Below, piece after piece: positions 8,253 through 16,567 of a stretch of DNA of 64,000 nucleotides. Position 1 is the stretch's first letter, and each line of letters opens with the position of its first letter. Under the pieces are notes generated by a model. It worked only from the letters and a program-made list of their open reading frames with translations, did not search any database and was not told the DNA's origin. The position numbers were made by a program, and so were the translations under genes. The stretch is from positions 3,850,001-3,914,000 of the forward strand of contig NZ_CP070490.1 of the NCBI RefSeq assembly GCF_016925635.1, given 5' to 3'. The stretch comes from Lysinibacillus fusiformis. Its GTDB lineage: Bacteria > Bacillota > Bacilli > Bacillales_A > Planococcaceae.

Positions 8253-8906
8253 ATGGTTAACAATAAAAAGGCGTTTATCGGGTCAATCGTTATTTTGGGT
8301 ATATGTATGTGTCTATTTTTTCCGTATCCCTACAATGAAGCGATGATTGCACATACTACATTCATGTCAATTCCCATCGAAACACAGGATGGATACGTGT
8401 TACTTGGCATTTTTTGCTCGATTTTATTTATAATCGCCATGATTATACTACTTAGGAGCATAAACAAATATCTTTTTCGAACATTTGTCATCGTAGTATT
8501 ACTCTATTCATTTTTACCCCATTTGCTCATTATGGCATATCAAGAAACCTTTGCTAGTGGCATTATGGCCATTTCATATAAAGGAGACGGTAACTGTCAT
8601 TTTGATATGGTGGGAAAAGACTTAATGAATGGGGAATGCACCCTTGTATTACATAATCGAAGCAATGAAGCAGTGTCCTTTGATTTACAATTTATCGATA
8701 CGAATTTTTTTAAAGATGATGAGCGTATGACTTCGCTTATGAATATTGCAGGGCCATATCATGTGACAATCGAGGCCAATCGTGAAAAATCTATTCATCT
8801 AAAGGAATTACTCGATGTAACAAATGTCCCTAATCATATATATAGTGGGGGCTCCTCCAAGGTACATGTTCAATTAAGGGACGGAGACAATGAAAGAACC
8901 TTATAG
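8253..8906 (+). CDS. Membrane protein with extracytoplasmic domain, unknown function
   Basis: A 217-residue protein. Three hydrophobic segments occupy roughly residues 8-24, 48-66 and 73-92. The remainder (about 120 residues) is a polar, beta-rich domain with no motif I recognise (GNCHFDMVGKDLMNGECTLV has two cysteines that could pair outside the cell). AAGGAGGCAGC precedes ATG 8253; the open frame extends 22 codons further upstream without a ribosome binding site. Monocistronic. No function assigned. Confidence 0.6.
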   Translation: MVNNKKAFIGSIVILGICMCLFFPYPYNEAMIAHTTFMSIPIETQDGYVLLGIFCSILFIIAMIILLRSINKYLFRTFVIVVLLYSFLPHLLIMAYQETFASGIMAISYKGDGNCHFDMVGKDLMNGECTLVLHNRSNEAVSFDLQFIDTNFFKDDERMTSLMNIAGPYHVTIEANREKSIHLKELLDVTNVPNHIYSGGSSKVHVQLRDGDNERTL

Positions 8907-9032
8907 ATAGGCGATGAGGGGAAAACATTTTGCGTCTCCTACATCGTTTCAATTTTGGATTTGCTTTTATGGGAGACTAGTATTAAATTATAATAAGCTA
9001 TGAATTGATTTTGAGAGAGGAGGCAAAAAGTC

Positions 9033-9185
9033 ATGGAAACGATTTTCAGAAGAACGGCCATTGAGGTAAAGACATTTTTACAATTAGATGATTTATGCTC
9101 AAAGGGACCAGTCTGTGGTTTTTTAAGAAAACAGCATATTGAGATTAGTAACCGGAAGCTTTTTGCCTTTGTCAGTCATGTGTGA
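9033..9185 (+). CDS. Small hypothetical protein (50 aa)
   Basis: A 50-residue reading frame supported by a strong GAGAGGAGG site 9 bases before ATG 9033 and by a clear terminator 34 bases after its TGA. The sequence is charged, with cysteines at 28 and 33 (DLCSKGPVCGF), and has no obvious membrane segment. I do not recognise a family. Confidence 0.55.
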   Translation: METIFRRTAIEVKTFLQLDDLCSKGPVCGFLRKQHIEISNRKLFAFVSHV

Positions 9186-9218
9186 AAAATGACTTTTTAA
9201 CGATACAAAGTAATTTCT

Positions 9219-9245
9219 AGACGCCGGTTTTATGGCGTCTTTTTT
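9219..9245 (+). terminator. Rho-independent terminator after the 50-aa gene
   Basis: AGACGCC pairs with GGCGTCT around an 8-base loop and is followed by five T residues. Confidence 0.85.
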
Positions 9246-9276
9246 GTTGTGATTCAACTGAGAGAGGGTGAGCTAA

Positions 9277-9336
9277 TTGCTAAAAAAACTAAGGCAATTA
9301 AGGAATGTTGCAGTGTTCCTAGCGCTTCTAATTTAG
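9277..9336 (+). CDS. Putative 19-residue leader peptide of the MFS exporter gene
   Basis: GAGGGTG stands 6 bases before TTG 9277, which opens a 19-codon frame reading MLKKLRQLRNVAVFLALLI and ending at TAG 9334. Its last four codons form the 5' arm of a hairpin placed just before the ribosome binding site of the exporter gene at 9367. This is the layout of translational attenuation leaders of drug-resistance genes. Regulation is inferred from layout only. Confidence 0.5.
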   Translation: MLKKLRQLRNVAVFLALLI

Positions 9337-9358
9337 AAAAAACAATTAGAAGCGAGGA
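9323..9358 (+). promoter_or_regulatory. Leader hairpin next to the MFS exporter ribosome binding site
   Basis: CGCTTCTAATT (9323-9333) pairs perfectly with AATTAGAAGCG (9344-9354). The 3' arm ends at the GAGGA ribosome binding site of the ATG at 9367, and the 5' arm overlaps the end of the leader frame. A ribosome stalled in the leader would open the hairpin. There is no T-run, so it is not a terminator. Confidence 0.6.
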
Positions 9359-9366
9359 ATTATACG

Positions 9367-10527
9367 ATGAAAAAACAACCAATTTTTACTTCATCATTTC
9401 TTTTTCTATTTATAAGTAATTTTTTTATTTTTATAGGATTTGAAATGCTACTGCCTATTTTACCAGCCTATTTATTAAGCATAAACGCCAATCCAATGCA
9501 AGTAGGCTTGGTGACGACGGTATTTACACTAGGCGCCATTACGATAAGACCTTTTATAGGATACTATTTAATTGATCATAAGCGAAAAAAACTAGCCATT
9601 GTTGCAAGTATCATGTTACTAATCATTACAATGCTGTATCCATTGCTTAATACGATTTGGATTTTCCTGTTGTTGCGACTTTTCCATGGAACGGCGTGGG
9701 GGGTATCGACGACAGCCAATAGTACAATGGCTGTAGATAGCATTCCTAAAGCGCGATTAGGAGAGGGAATGGGCTATTTCTCGGTGTCAACAACAGTCGG
9801 AGCGATTGTTGCACCAAGTCTCGGGATCCTTATTTATAGTTCCTTTTCTTTTCATACTTTGATTTGGTCATCTGCCTTACTCAGTTTATTTGCGATCCTA
9901 ATGCTTTCATTAGTGCATTCAACGGCACCTACTCAAAATGACAAGCAGCCATTTCGATTTATGGAAGCGTTATTTGAAAAAGAGGTAAGGTTTCAGGCAT
10001 TATTGACAGTCGTGACGACGCTTGGTTTTGGCGCCATCATTACATTCTTAGTTCTTTTTGGTGAACAAAAGGGATTAGCACATATTTTTCTATTCTTTCT
10101 GATCAATGCAATTGTTTCCACTTTAATACGTCCATTTACAGGGAAATGGTTTGATCAGCATGGACCGTGGTCGATCATCATTGTGTCAGCCATCTTCGGT
10201 TTCCTATCATTAATCATGTTGTCCTATACGACAAATAATCTCACACTAATTATCGCAGCGATTTTATTCGGTGCAGGCTATGGCACCGTAATGCCGTGCT
10301 TACAAACTTGGGCTGTTCAAAAAGTAAGCGAAGCCAAAAGTGGTGCAGCCAATGCCACTTTCCTTTCCAGTTTTGACGTTGGGGTCGGTTTGAGCGCATT
10401 CATCTTAGGGATGTTAGCTGAATGGATGAGTATAGAAATGATTTTCCGACTTGTTAGCCTAAGCTTTCTTCTTGTCGCCCTGTTAGTTTACCGAGATTAT
10501 ATTGTTAATAAGAAAACAAACCATTAA
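9367..10527 (+). CDS. MFS transporter, drug-efflux type
   Basis: A 386-residue protein with about twelve hydrophobic segments. The MFS loop 2-3 signature appears as RPFIGYYLIDHKRKK, and loop 8-9 repeats it as RPFTGKWFDQHG. The N-terminal half carries ILPAYLLSINANPMQVGLV, typical of YfkF/YfmO-like proton-driven exporters of Bacillus. It acts in the cytoplasmic membrane; the exported compound is unknown. A short leader frame and hairpin directly upstream suggest that expression is induced by a translation inhibitor or another ribosome-stalling condition. No regulator gene is adjacent. Confidence 0.85.
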   Translation: MKKQPIFTSSFLFLFISNFFIFIGFEMLLPILPAYLLSINANPMQVGLVTTVFTLGAITIRPFIGYYLIDHKRKKLAIVASIMLLIITMLYPLLNTIWIFLLLRLFHGTAWGVSTTANSTMAVDSIPKARLGEGMGYFSVSTTVGAIVAPSLGILIYSSFSFHTLIWSSALLSLFAILMLSLVHSTAPTQNDKQPFRFMEALFEKEVRFQALLTVVTTLGFGAIITFLVLFGEQKGLAHIFLFFLINAIVSTLIRPFTGKWFDQHGPWSIIIVSAIFGFLSLIMLSYTTNNLTLIIAAILFGAGYGTVMPCLQTWAVQKVSEAKSGAANATFLSSFDVGVGLSAFILGMLAEWMSIEMIFRLVSLSFLLVALLVYRDYIVNKKTNH

Positions 10528-10770
10528 TCCAGTAAGAAGGACCAGTCTCTGTTAATTGCCCTTTAAAGAAGGACCTTAATTTTACACGTCTTATTTAAAG
10601 GGGATTTTTATATGAACAACATCATTAGACTTCTTCACTCAGTACAACCAAAAAAATACCATCAATAGCACTTAGATAGGATTGCGTGATAACAAATAGT
10701 TGGAAAATTCAATCCAAATTATTTAGGTTTGAGGTATGATAGGGAGTAGGCAAGCTTTGGAGGATTTTAA

Positions 10771-11538
10771 ATGGGAAATGAACAATTATTAAAGCATGTT
10801 AGAACCTTATTGGAGATGTATGAAGAAGGAGATCTTGGTGGGGAAGTAATGCCTGAAGATGCATTAAAGGGTGTTGTAGAAGATGCAGATTTACTTCATG
10901 TGCTAACGCTAGCAATGGCTTTGAATTATCAACGAAATTCTTATGCGTTGTGGGAATCTGTTGTCAAGGCTTATCAAGATGAAAAAACAGCATGGATTTT
11001 TCAGCCTGAAATCGTCTCAAATTGTGATATTCATGATTTACGCGAGGCATTATTGCTTCATCGTGTTGCTTTACAACCTAATCGACATCCTGAGATTTGG
11101 CAACGAGTAGCGAAAGGTATTGTAAATTCCTCTGCAAATGGAGATGTACAGGGGCTGATAGCATCTACTCACTTTGATATTGCTATCTTAAAAGAGCTGA
11201 TGCAACATACTCGCAAAGCGGAATTCCCCTATTTATCTGGACCTAAAATTTTCAATTACTGGCTATATGTTTTGGAGAGCTACGCATCTATTAAGTGGCG
11301 TTCTCGGGAGCTTATAACAATCGCTCCAGATACACATATAATGAAAGCAACTGTTAAATTGGGGTTATGTATGGAAGAGGTGTTAGATGGGGGAGCAAAT
11401 GATCGTAAAGTTGTAGCGAATGCCTGGGAGCAAGCACTCAAAGGCACAGGAATAGCCCCAATCGATATTCATACGCCATTATGGTTGTGGTCTCGAGCTG
11501 GATTCCCCTCGCTCCAAGAGAAAAAGCAAAGGGTTTAG
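10771..11538 (+). CDS. Conserved protein of unknown function, possibly HhH-GPD-like
   Basis: A 255-residue soluble, mostly helical protein. The run FPYLSGPKIFNYWLYVLESY followed by PIDIHTPLWLWSR recalls hypothetical proteins related to base-excision glycosylases, where a conserved Asp follows a hairpin helix. The glycine-rich hairpin itself is not convincing, so I leave the function open. GGAGGA lies upstream of ATG 10771 and a strong terminator follows. Monocistronic. Confidence 0.55.
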   Translation: MGNEQLLKHVRTLLEMYEEGDLGGEVMPEDALKGVVEDADLLHVLTLAMALNYQRNSYALWESVVKAYQDEKTAWIFQPEIVSNCDIHDLREALLLHRVALQPNRHPEIWQRVAKGIVNSSANGDVQGLIASTHFDIAILKELMQHTRKAEFPYLSGPKIFNYWLYVLESYASIKWRSRELITIAPDTHIMKATVKLGLCMEEVLDGGANDRKVVANAWEQALKGTGIAPIDIHTPLWLWSRAGFPSLQEKKQRV

Positions 11539-11560
11539 CCGTGCAGCTTTTAAAACCTAA

Positions 11561-11598
11561 AGAGCATGTTTTGATTATATGTTTTCAAAACATGCTCT
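11561..11598. terminator. Strong terminator between convergent genes
   Basis: AGAGCATGTTTTGA pairs perfectly with TCAAAACATGCTCT around a 10-base loop. The same stem family ends the genes at 5424 and 61767. Confidence 0.9.
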
Positions 11599-11633
11599 TA
11601 CTTATTGTGGCCGTATTTAGTAAAGATTAAAAA

Positions 11634-11981
11634 CTATTTCTCCCAAAGCTCTATCAGTCGACCTTCTGGATCTTTAATCCAAATAAACTTTCCGAATTCG
11701 CTACTCTCTAGAGGCTTTGCAAGGGGAACAGCAAGATGTTCAAGATGCTTTATCATCTCGTTTAAATCATGTACTTGGAAATTCAACATTACTTGTTGTT
11801 CTATGGGAAAATAACTGTCCTGTTCAGTGAAGAAAGAAAAGATCGTTTCATTGCCTTCTTGGGGTTTCATGATTGTCCCATTCCAATCGTCTATTTCCAA
11901 CATCAAGACTTCGCTGTACCATTTTTTTATAGCATCTAGATTCTTTGTTCGCCAAAAAATGCCGCCAAAACCTTTTATCAT
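11634..11981 (-). CDS. VOC family protein (glyoxalase/bleomycin-resistance fold)
   Basis: A 115-residue protein with the paired beta-alpha-beta-beta-beta layout of the VOC superfamily. It opens GGIFWRTKNLDAIKKWYSEV and ends GKFIWIKDPEGRLIELWEK, the glutamate of the last strand being a usual metal ligand. The start at ATG 11981 follows an AGGAG site 8 bases upstream; the frame extends 22 codons further without one. Members are metal-dependent lyases, dioxygenases or drug-binding proteins; the substrate is unknown. It lies downstream of the GerC-like gene but is separated from it by a terminator. Confidence 0.8.
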   Translation of the reverse strand: MIKGFGGIFWRTKNLDAIKKWYSEVLMLEIDDWNGTIMKPQEGNETIFSFFTEQDSYFPIEQQVMLNFQVHDLNEMIKHLEHLAVPLAKPLESSEFGKFIWIKDPEGRLIELWEK

Positions 11982-12052
11982 CGTCTCGAACTCCTGTCTA
12001 TTTAAAGTTTCCTCATCTTTACCAATATAGCATGACAAGTTGGGCATAAGAA

Positions 12053-12080
12053 AGAGACCATGCCAATTTGAATGGTCTCT
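12053..12080 (-). terminator. Terminator of the GerC-like gene
   Basis: AGAGACCAT and ATGGTCTCT form a 9-bp stem 6 bases beyond the stop; the leftward strand continues with TTTCTT. Confidence 0.8.
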
Positions 12081-12085
12081 ACCTA

Positions 12086-13252
12086 TTATTCGGTAACCGT
12101 CTCTGCAAATGTTTTACGGCCAGGGCTTACTTTATTAATATGAATATCGATTTTACTAATGGAGTCTTTGCTTAATGGAATTTTACCATCCTTCTCTAAT
12201 TTTTTCCACGTTTTTACATTACCACGATAAAGATATTCGGATAGGCGGAAGACATCTGCATCCAGCTTTAGCCCTTCCTCAAAGGTAGTCATGATTTCTT
12301 CTCTGACTGCTTTTTCTACTTTTTTTCTTACCTGATTAGGTGTGAGCTTCCCTTTAAATCCATTTAAAATCGTATCGAATTTTAAATAGACCTCAAATGT
12401 TACATCATTCCCTTTGACAATTGGTTTGACTTTAACATCTAGCTTTTTAATATCAACGGTTAAGTAATCACTTTTTTCATTATTTTCTAATTCAACGGTG
12501 ATTTCACCTTGCTTTGTTTCATCATTCATCCACTCGATTCCACGAGCCGTTTTGCCTTTAATATAGCCTTTAAAACTATCCTTTGACAGAATACCAACAC
12601 CAGCAAAAACGGTTTCTGTTTTGGATCCATCTGTTGTTTCCCAGTTTTCGTTGACGGTTACGTAAGGAATTTTCATTTCGTGGTTTGGCTCATTTAAGCC
12701 AATGACTAGCTGTCTTAAATTGACAGGCTCTACAAATGACTCCTGCTTAGCTGTATTTTTAGGATTACTTAATTTGGCTGCAGTTGGTGATTTCTCTAAC
12801 AATGGAGAAACTAATAAAACATCCTTAATAGGATCTTGGGTACAGTAAACCCAAATATGATATCTGGTCTCGCGAAAGCGTAAAAAAGTATCAATAACCG
12901 CAATAGCACGCTCATCTTTCATAGCACTCTCGGAGAAGAGAAGAAAGGTCATATGTCCCCAAAATACTTCTTGGTCCATTGAACGATACAATTTGTAAAT
13001 GGCTTCTTCTATTGTTTTTCCCTTCGCTTGGCCAATTTCGGTAGGTGCCGCTTCTGGATTAGCGGATTCTGTTTTCGCTACATTAGCAAAGTTGATAATT
13101 TGTAAGTATGCTGTATATTCATTATCCTTATAGTCAACCCCTACACCTTGTACGTAATACATTCGTTGTGGCTCTGTGACATCCCAACAGCCTGACATCA
13201 GTAGTGTAGTCGTAAGCATGACAATAATAATCGCAATCTTTTTTTGGCTCAT
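12086..13252 (-). CDS. Ger(x)C family spore germination lipoprotein
   Basis: A 388-residue lipoprotein. The signal peptide ends at a lipobox, LLMSGCWD, followed by the family opening EPQRMYYVQGVGVDY. In germinant receptors, the C subunit (GerAC, GerBC) is attached to the outer face of the spore inner membrane beside the A and B subunits, and the complex triggers germination on binding nutrients. Here the A and B partner genes are not adjacent: the neighbours are a VOC protein and YkuS. So this is an orphan C subunit that may serve a receptor encoded elsewhere. GGGAG precedes the ATG. Confidence 0.9.
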   Translation of the reverse strand: MSQKKIAIIIVMLTTTLLMSGCWDVTEPQRMYYVQGVGVDYKDNEYTAYLQIINFANVAKTESANPEAAPTEIGQAKGKTIEEAIYKLYRSMDQEVFWGHMTFLLFSESAMKDERAIAVIDTFLRFRETRYHIWVYCTQDPIKDVLLVSPLLEKSPTAAKLSNPKNTAKQESFVEPVNLRQLVIGLNEPNHEMKIPYVTVNENWETTDGSKTETVFAGVGILSKDSFKGYIKGKTARGIEWMNDETKQGEITVELENNEKSDYLTVDIKKLDVKVKPIVKGNDVTFEVYLKFDTILNGFKGKLTPNQVRKKVEKAVREEIMTTFEEGLKLDADVFRLSEYLYRGNVKTWKKLEKDGKIPLSKDSISKIDIHINKVSPGRKTFAETVTE

Positions 13253-13339
13253 ATGTCTCCCTACTTTTTAAAGTTCGTGTATATTAGTTTGTACAAGAAC
13301 GCAAGGTATTATAAGTAGAGACCATTTAGTATGTAGAAA

Positions 13340-13377
13340 AGTGCTGCTCTTGTCAAAAATGACTTGGAGACAGCACT
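13340..13377 (-). terminator. Terminator of the ykuS-like gene
   Basis: An inverted repeat, AGTGCTG...CAGCACT, with further partial pairing inside, lies just beyond the stop. The leftward strand then reads CTTTTCT. Confidence 0.7.
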
Positions 13378-13384
13378 AGTGGTT

Positions 13385-13630
13385 TTAGTGGAAATATTTT
13401 TGGACGCGTTGAACGACCTCGTTTGCCGAAAGTCCATCCGCATCAATGACAGGACCTGCCATGACTGGATCACTAATTCCCATAACATCGCGGTCCTGAC
13501 CTGTAATGATACAAGCATCACATTTTTTTGCATCCTCTTCATTACGAAGCTGGATGACTTCATAGCCTTGTGCCTTTAAAGCATCCTCAATATTTGATAA
13601 TGATTGTTCAACACCAATAATTCTAGACAT
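13385..13630 (-). CDS. ykuS: YkuS family protein (UPF0180)
   Basis: An 81-residue soluble protein whose whole length matches the YkuS/UPF0180 pattern: an opening [20 protein letters not shown], a middle [16 protein letters not shown], and a closing [19 protein letters not shown]. Function is not established in the family. TAGGAGGTGG precedes the ATG. It is monocistronic, lying between the amidinotransferase-fold gene and the GerC-like gene, all leftward but with their own signals. Confidence 0.85.
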   Translation of the reverse strand: MSRIIGVEQSLSNIEDALKAQGYEVIQLRNEEDAKKCDACIITGQDRDVMGISDPVMAGPVIDADGLSANEVVQRVQKYFH

Positions 13631-13712
13631 TCCTTGTCCACCTCCTACAAATAATGTGCCATTTCAGGTAGCTCATTATTCATATTATTTTTTTAGAGGA
13701 GATGGATAATTT

Positions 13713-14690
13713 TTAGAGATCTGTCCGTAATAGTGGTTGTGTACTACATCTAAAAGAACCGCCAAAGCTTCGAGAGATTGTAAAATCAACATATTCTACT
13801 GTGATACCTCTCTGTGCTAGTTGCTCGCCGATCCATGTAAATTCTTTATCTGTAATATAGACTTCTTCATTAATTGGTAAACCGTTAGTAGCAAGTCTTG
13901 CGGCATCCTCTAGAGAAACGTGAATTTTATCCCAATCCTGTAGCTGTTCGGGAATGCCGTCTACGAGCGCTTCCTCACAAACAATCATCAGACCCTCTCT
14001 AACCAAGCTTAGCGCACAGTCGAGATGGAGAATGGTTGGATGAAGCGGCACTTCGACCACCTTATAATCAACGTTACTTGCCAGATTACGCAGCCATTGC
14101 ACTCCGTTTTTATTGGAGGCTAATCCTGAATTTCCGACGAAAATCGTTTTATCTAACACTAACACATCGCCACCCTCTAAAAATGGGCCAGCCTCAGAAT
14201 CCAGACCATCTGCCATATCAGGCTTTGGAATGGAGACATAGAAACATTGATTTTCGTTTGCTTCCTGTGCTAAAAGATTGCGCACTGGCAAAACTTCGTT
14301 GCGTCTATGTGGGAATCGAAGGGAACCCTCGATTAAGAAATGGCCGATGGTGAAAAAGGGATCGCGAACGAAGAAATTGCTATAGCCATCTTCTTTTCCT
14401 GTCTCTTTTTCATAGTCTGTTAAACATCTTGGTACTTGTACTTCTACATCGTATTTTTCTAATACCTTCTTTAAATTGGCTCTTTCCAATTCCCATTGCT
14501 GCTGTCTTTCTGGAAAGACGTCTTTGAAATTTTTACCGAGTGTATCTGTGTTTGCATAAAGTGCCAATGTTTCTTCTGTTAAAAATGCATCATCTGTTAG
14601 ATCATCCTTCGCTGGAAAAGCAAATTCCGATTGCGCCATGACAACTCGTTTTAAAGGAGCAAACTCACTTTTTACAAAAATATTCGTCAT
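13713..14690 (-). CDS. Amidinotransferase/arginine deiminase-fold hydrolase
   Basis: A 325-residue protein with the guanidine-modifying fold. Visible active-site motifs are GPFLEGGDVLVLD (Glu/Asp), HPTILHLDCALS (catalytic His) and GGSFRCSTQP with the nucleophilic cysteine about 10 residues from the C-terminus. It opens with SEFAPLKRVVMAQ, usual in this superfamily (arginine deiminase, dimethylarginase, glycine amidinotransferase). Which guanidino compound it uses is not evident, and no arginine-pathway genes are adjacent. AGGAGGAAG precedes the ATG. Enzyme class is well supported; substrate is not. Confidence 0.82.
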   Translation of the reverse strand: MTNIFVKSEFAPLKRVVMAQSEFAFPAKDDLTDDAFLTEETLALYANTDTLGKNFKDVFPERQQQWELERANLKKVLEKYDVEVQVPRCLTDYEKETGKEDGYSNFFVRDPFFTIGHFLIEGSLRFPHRRNEVLPVRNLLAQEANENQCFYVSIPKPDMADGLDSEAGPFLEGGDVLVLDKTIFVGNSGLASNKNGVQWLRNLASNVDYKVVEVPLHPTILHLDCALSLVREGLMIVCEEALVDGIPEQLQDWDKIHVSLEDAARLATNGLPINEEVYITDKEFTWIGEQLAQRGITVEYVDFTISRSFGGSFRCSTQPLLRTDL

Positions 14691-14808
14691 CGTACTTCCT
14701 CCTGTTGTATGATTTAGAAAAAATAGTGAAAACTTTTCCTTCGATGTTCCTTATCGTAAGGTATATAGTTACTATATAGTCAAGAATGGGTTGTAAGGTG
14801 GTGAAAAG

Positions 14809-15006
14809 ATGGGCATTGCAGAAGTGTTGACCATTTTCTTTGTCGTATTAAAGCTAACAGATGTCATTACATGGTCGTGGTGGCTGGTATTATTACCAGC
14901 GATTCTTTCCTTTAGTCTGTATGCCATGATTGGGCTGGTGAAGCTCGGGCTGGTATTGATTGCTGTGGTAGCAGTGAAAAGGAGGCGGGTTGATAAAATC
15001 GATTGA
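14809..15006 (+). CDS. Small membrane protein (transmembrane Fragile-X-F-type)
   Basis: A 65-residue protein with two hydrophobic helices. The opening IAEVLTIFFVVLKLTDVI and the motif TWSWWLVLLPAIL are what I recall for small proteins named transmembrane Fragile-X-F protein in Firmicutes and their phages. AAGGTGG lies upstream of ATG 14809. Its function is unknown. It is transcribed divergently from the amidinotransferase-fold gene. Confidence 0.65.
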   Translation: MGIAEVLTIFFVVLKLTDVITWSWWLVLLPAILSFSLYAMIGLVKLGLVLIAVVAVKRRRVDKID

Positions 15007-15035
15007 AAAATGAAGTGTATGATTTCCTACATAAA

Positions 15036-15075
15036 AATCAGGAGAGGATCGAGCAAATTCGAATCCCTCCTGATT
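15036..15075. terminator. Hairpin shared by convergent genes
   Basis: AATCAGGAG pairs with CTCCTGATT; the intervening loop is 20-odd bases. It overlaps the stop of the leftward pseudogene by two bases. Confidence 0.6.
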
Positions 15076-15499
15076 AGTTTAAGAAACTTTGAACAAATAA
15101 AAATAAATCAGCATTGTCCGCAAGAATGTATTGCTTCATATTTTTAGGATGCACGTTAATACCGATGATATTTCTGTCATAATCCACTTGGATTGTATAC
15201 GATTCTTCTGCATTGGCAGAATTGAAAATCATATAAGCATCCGTATTAAATGCGGGTATATTCGGTATGAATTTCTTTTTCATCACTAGATTATCTAGTA
15301 TCGAGATCAGTTGCTCTGTTTCCTCAGCGTCCAGATAATACGATTTTTCTCTCGTATCTGAAATCAAAACAAGTTGGATATTAGCTGTATTTCATTCAGG
15401 TACAGCATCATGAAAGGAAATGAGCGGTTTGCGAAAAAACACGAGCAGCAAAATGATCACTAGTAATCCGAACGACCAGATCCATCTTTTGTTTCGCAT
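15074..15499 (-). pseudogene. Membrane-anchored hypothetical protein interrupted by an in-frame TGA
   Basis: AGGAGGAG precedes ATG 15499, which opens MRNKRWIWSFGLLVIILLLV, a clear N-terminal membrane anchor. Codon 36 is TGA (15394-15392), and the same frame then runs on for a further 105 codons to the stop at 15074. The downstream part begins NTANIQLVLISDTREK and has no ribosome binding site of its own. The simplest reading is a 141-residue membrane-anchored protein broken by one substitution. A sequencing error or stop readthrough could also explain it. The family is not recognised. Confidence 0.7.
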
Positions 15500-15584
15500 A
15501 GTCATCTCCTCCTAGCTCTTCAACCAAATTTTGGAGATTGAAAAAGGTGAGGTTAGTCCAACTAGGTCCAACCTCATCACTTTA

Positions 15585-16160
15585 TTATTTGCTTAATTCA
15601 TAGGTTTTCACAGCTGGAGGAACAAAGCTTTCGCATTTATCTAATAGGGCTGCTGCGTCCTCATCGACAATAAGTGCCTCACGATATTGGGCTTTTAAAA
15701 ATTGTTCATTTTGCATATGGTCAAAGAATGAAATTAATAAATCAAAATAGCGTTCCATATTGAAAATAGCACAGGGTTTTTGAAGCAGACCGATTTGATT
15801 CCACGTAAATACTTCAAAAAATTCCTCTAATGTTCCAGGTCCACCAGGAAGGGCGATAAAGCCATCTGCTAATTCCATCATTTTACTTTTACGTTCATGC
15901 ATTGTGTTCACAACAATTAGTTCTGTCAGCTGTTGATGCGCAATTTCACGTTCTTCTAATAATGTCGGAATCACCCCAATGACCTTGCCGCCTTCTTCTA
16001 GCACTGTATTCGCTACTGTTGCCATGATGCCTACAGAAGCACCACCATAGATAAGGGTAATTTGTCTTTTGGCTAATTCTTTTCCTAGTAAAATGGCTCC
16101 TTGACGATAAGCGTCAGAAGCGCCTAGACTGGATCCGCAAAATACGGCAATACTTTTCAT
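15585..16160 (-). CDS. LOG family protein (TIGR00730)
   Basis: A 191-residue protein of the Lonely Guy family. It opens IAVFCGSSLGASDAYR, continues with LIYGGASVGIM, and contains the signature PGGPGTLEEFFEVFTWNQIG plus the upstream Arg/Lys in MHERKSKMME. Characterised members are nucleoside 5'-monophosphate phosphoribohydrolases that cut cytokinin ribotides or AMP-like nucleotides. Bacterial members outside plant pathogens have an uncertain physiological role. GAGGAAATC lies upstream of the ATG. It is monocistronic and divergent from the MazG-like gene. Confidence 0.88.
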   Translation of the reverse strand: MKSIAVFCGSSLGASDAYRQGAILLGKELAKRQITLIYGGASVGIMATVANTVLEEGGKVIGVIPTLLEEREIAHQQLTELIVVNTMHERKSKMMELADGFIALPGGPGTLEEFFEVFTWNQIGLLQKPCAIFNMERYFDLLISFFDHMQNEQFLKAQYREALIVDEDAAALLDKCESFVPPAVKTYELSK

Positions 16161-16224
16161 AGTTGATTTCCTCCATATCTGATCAAATTCTTTTATAGTA
16201 TAATTTATTTTGAAGAGGAAGGAA

Positions 16225-16557
16225 ATGGAGGAAACAGAATTGCAACTAAATGAATTTCAACGCTGGGTAAAGGATTATTATGAAGCACGTGGCTGGTCAG
16301 AGCTCAATATTTTTACACGTATTGGCTTTTTGGCAGAAGAAACAGGTGAGGTAGCGAGGGCGATTCGAGCAATCGAGATTGGTAGAGATCGACCAGATGA
16401 AAAAACACAGTCCTTTGAGGAAAATAAACAGGAGCTGATTGAAGAGCTAGGGGATGTCCTAGGGAATCTTATAGTCATTGCCAATCAATATGATATTCCA
16501 CTAGAAGAGATATTTGCGGCTCATCAAGACAAGCTTATAAAACGCTACCAGGAGTAG
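16225..16557 (+). CDS. MazG-like nucleotide pyrophosphohydrolase
   Basis: A 110-residue protein with one MazG domain. The paired acidic motifs EETGEVARAI and EELGDVLGNLIV give the EExxE and ExxD magnesium ligands. Single-domain members hydrolyse (d)NTPs to monophosphate and pyrophosphate as house-cleaning enzymes. I chose ATG 16225 because GAGGAAGGAA stands directly upstream; a TTG at 16240, preceded by GGAGG, is an alternative. A GNAT gene follows after 10 bases, so the two are co-transcribed. Confidence 0.82.
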   Translation: MEETELQLNEFQRWVKDYYEARGWSELNIFTRIGFLAEETGEVARAIRAIEIGRDRPDEKTQSFEENKQELIEELGDVLGNLIVIANQYDIPLEEIFAAHQDKLIKRYQE

Positions 16558-16567
16558 GAGGAGCAAA

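Noticed and set aside
10612-10668. 18-codon frame after the MFS gene with GGGG upstream
   Set aside because: Too short, no recognisable content, and no stable hairpin arrangement like that at 9277.
13309-13579. Frames over the ykuS region in other phases
   Set aside because: The YkuS frame matches a family end to end and has a strong ribosome binding site; the others are shadows.
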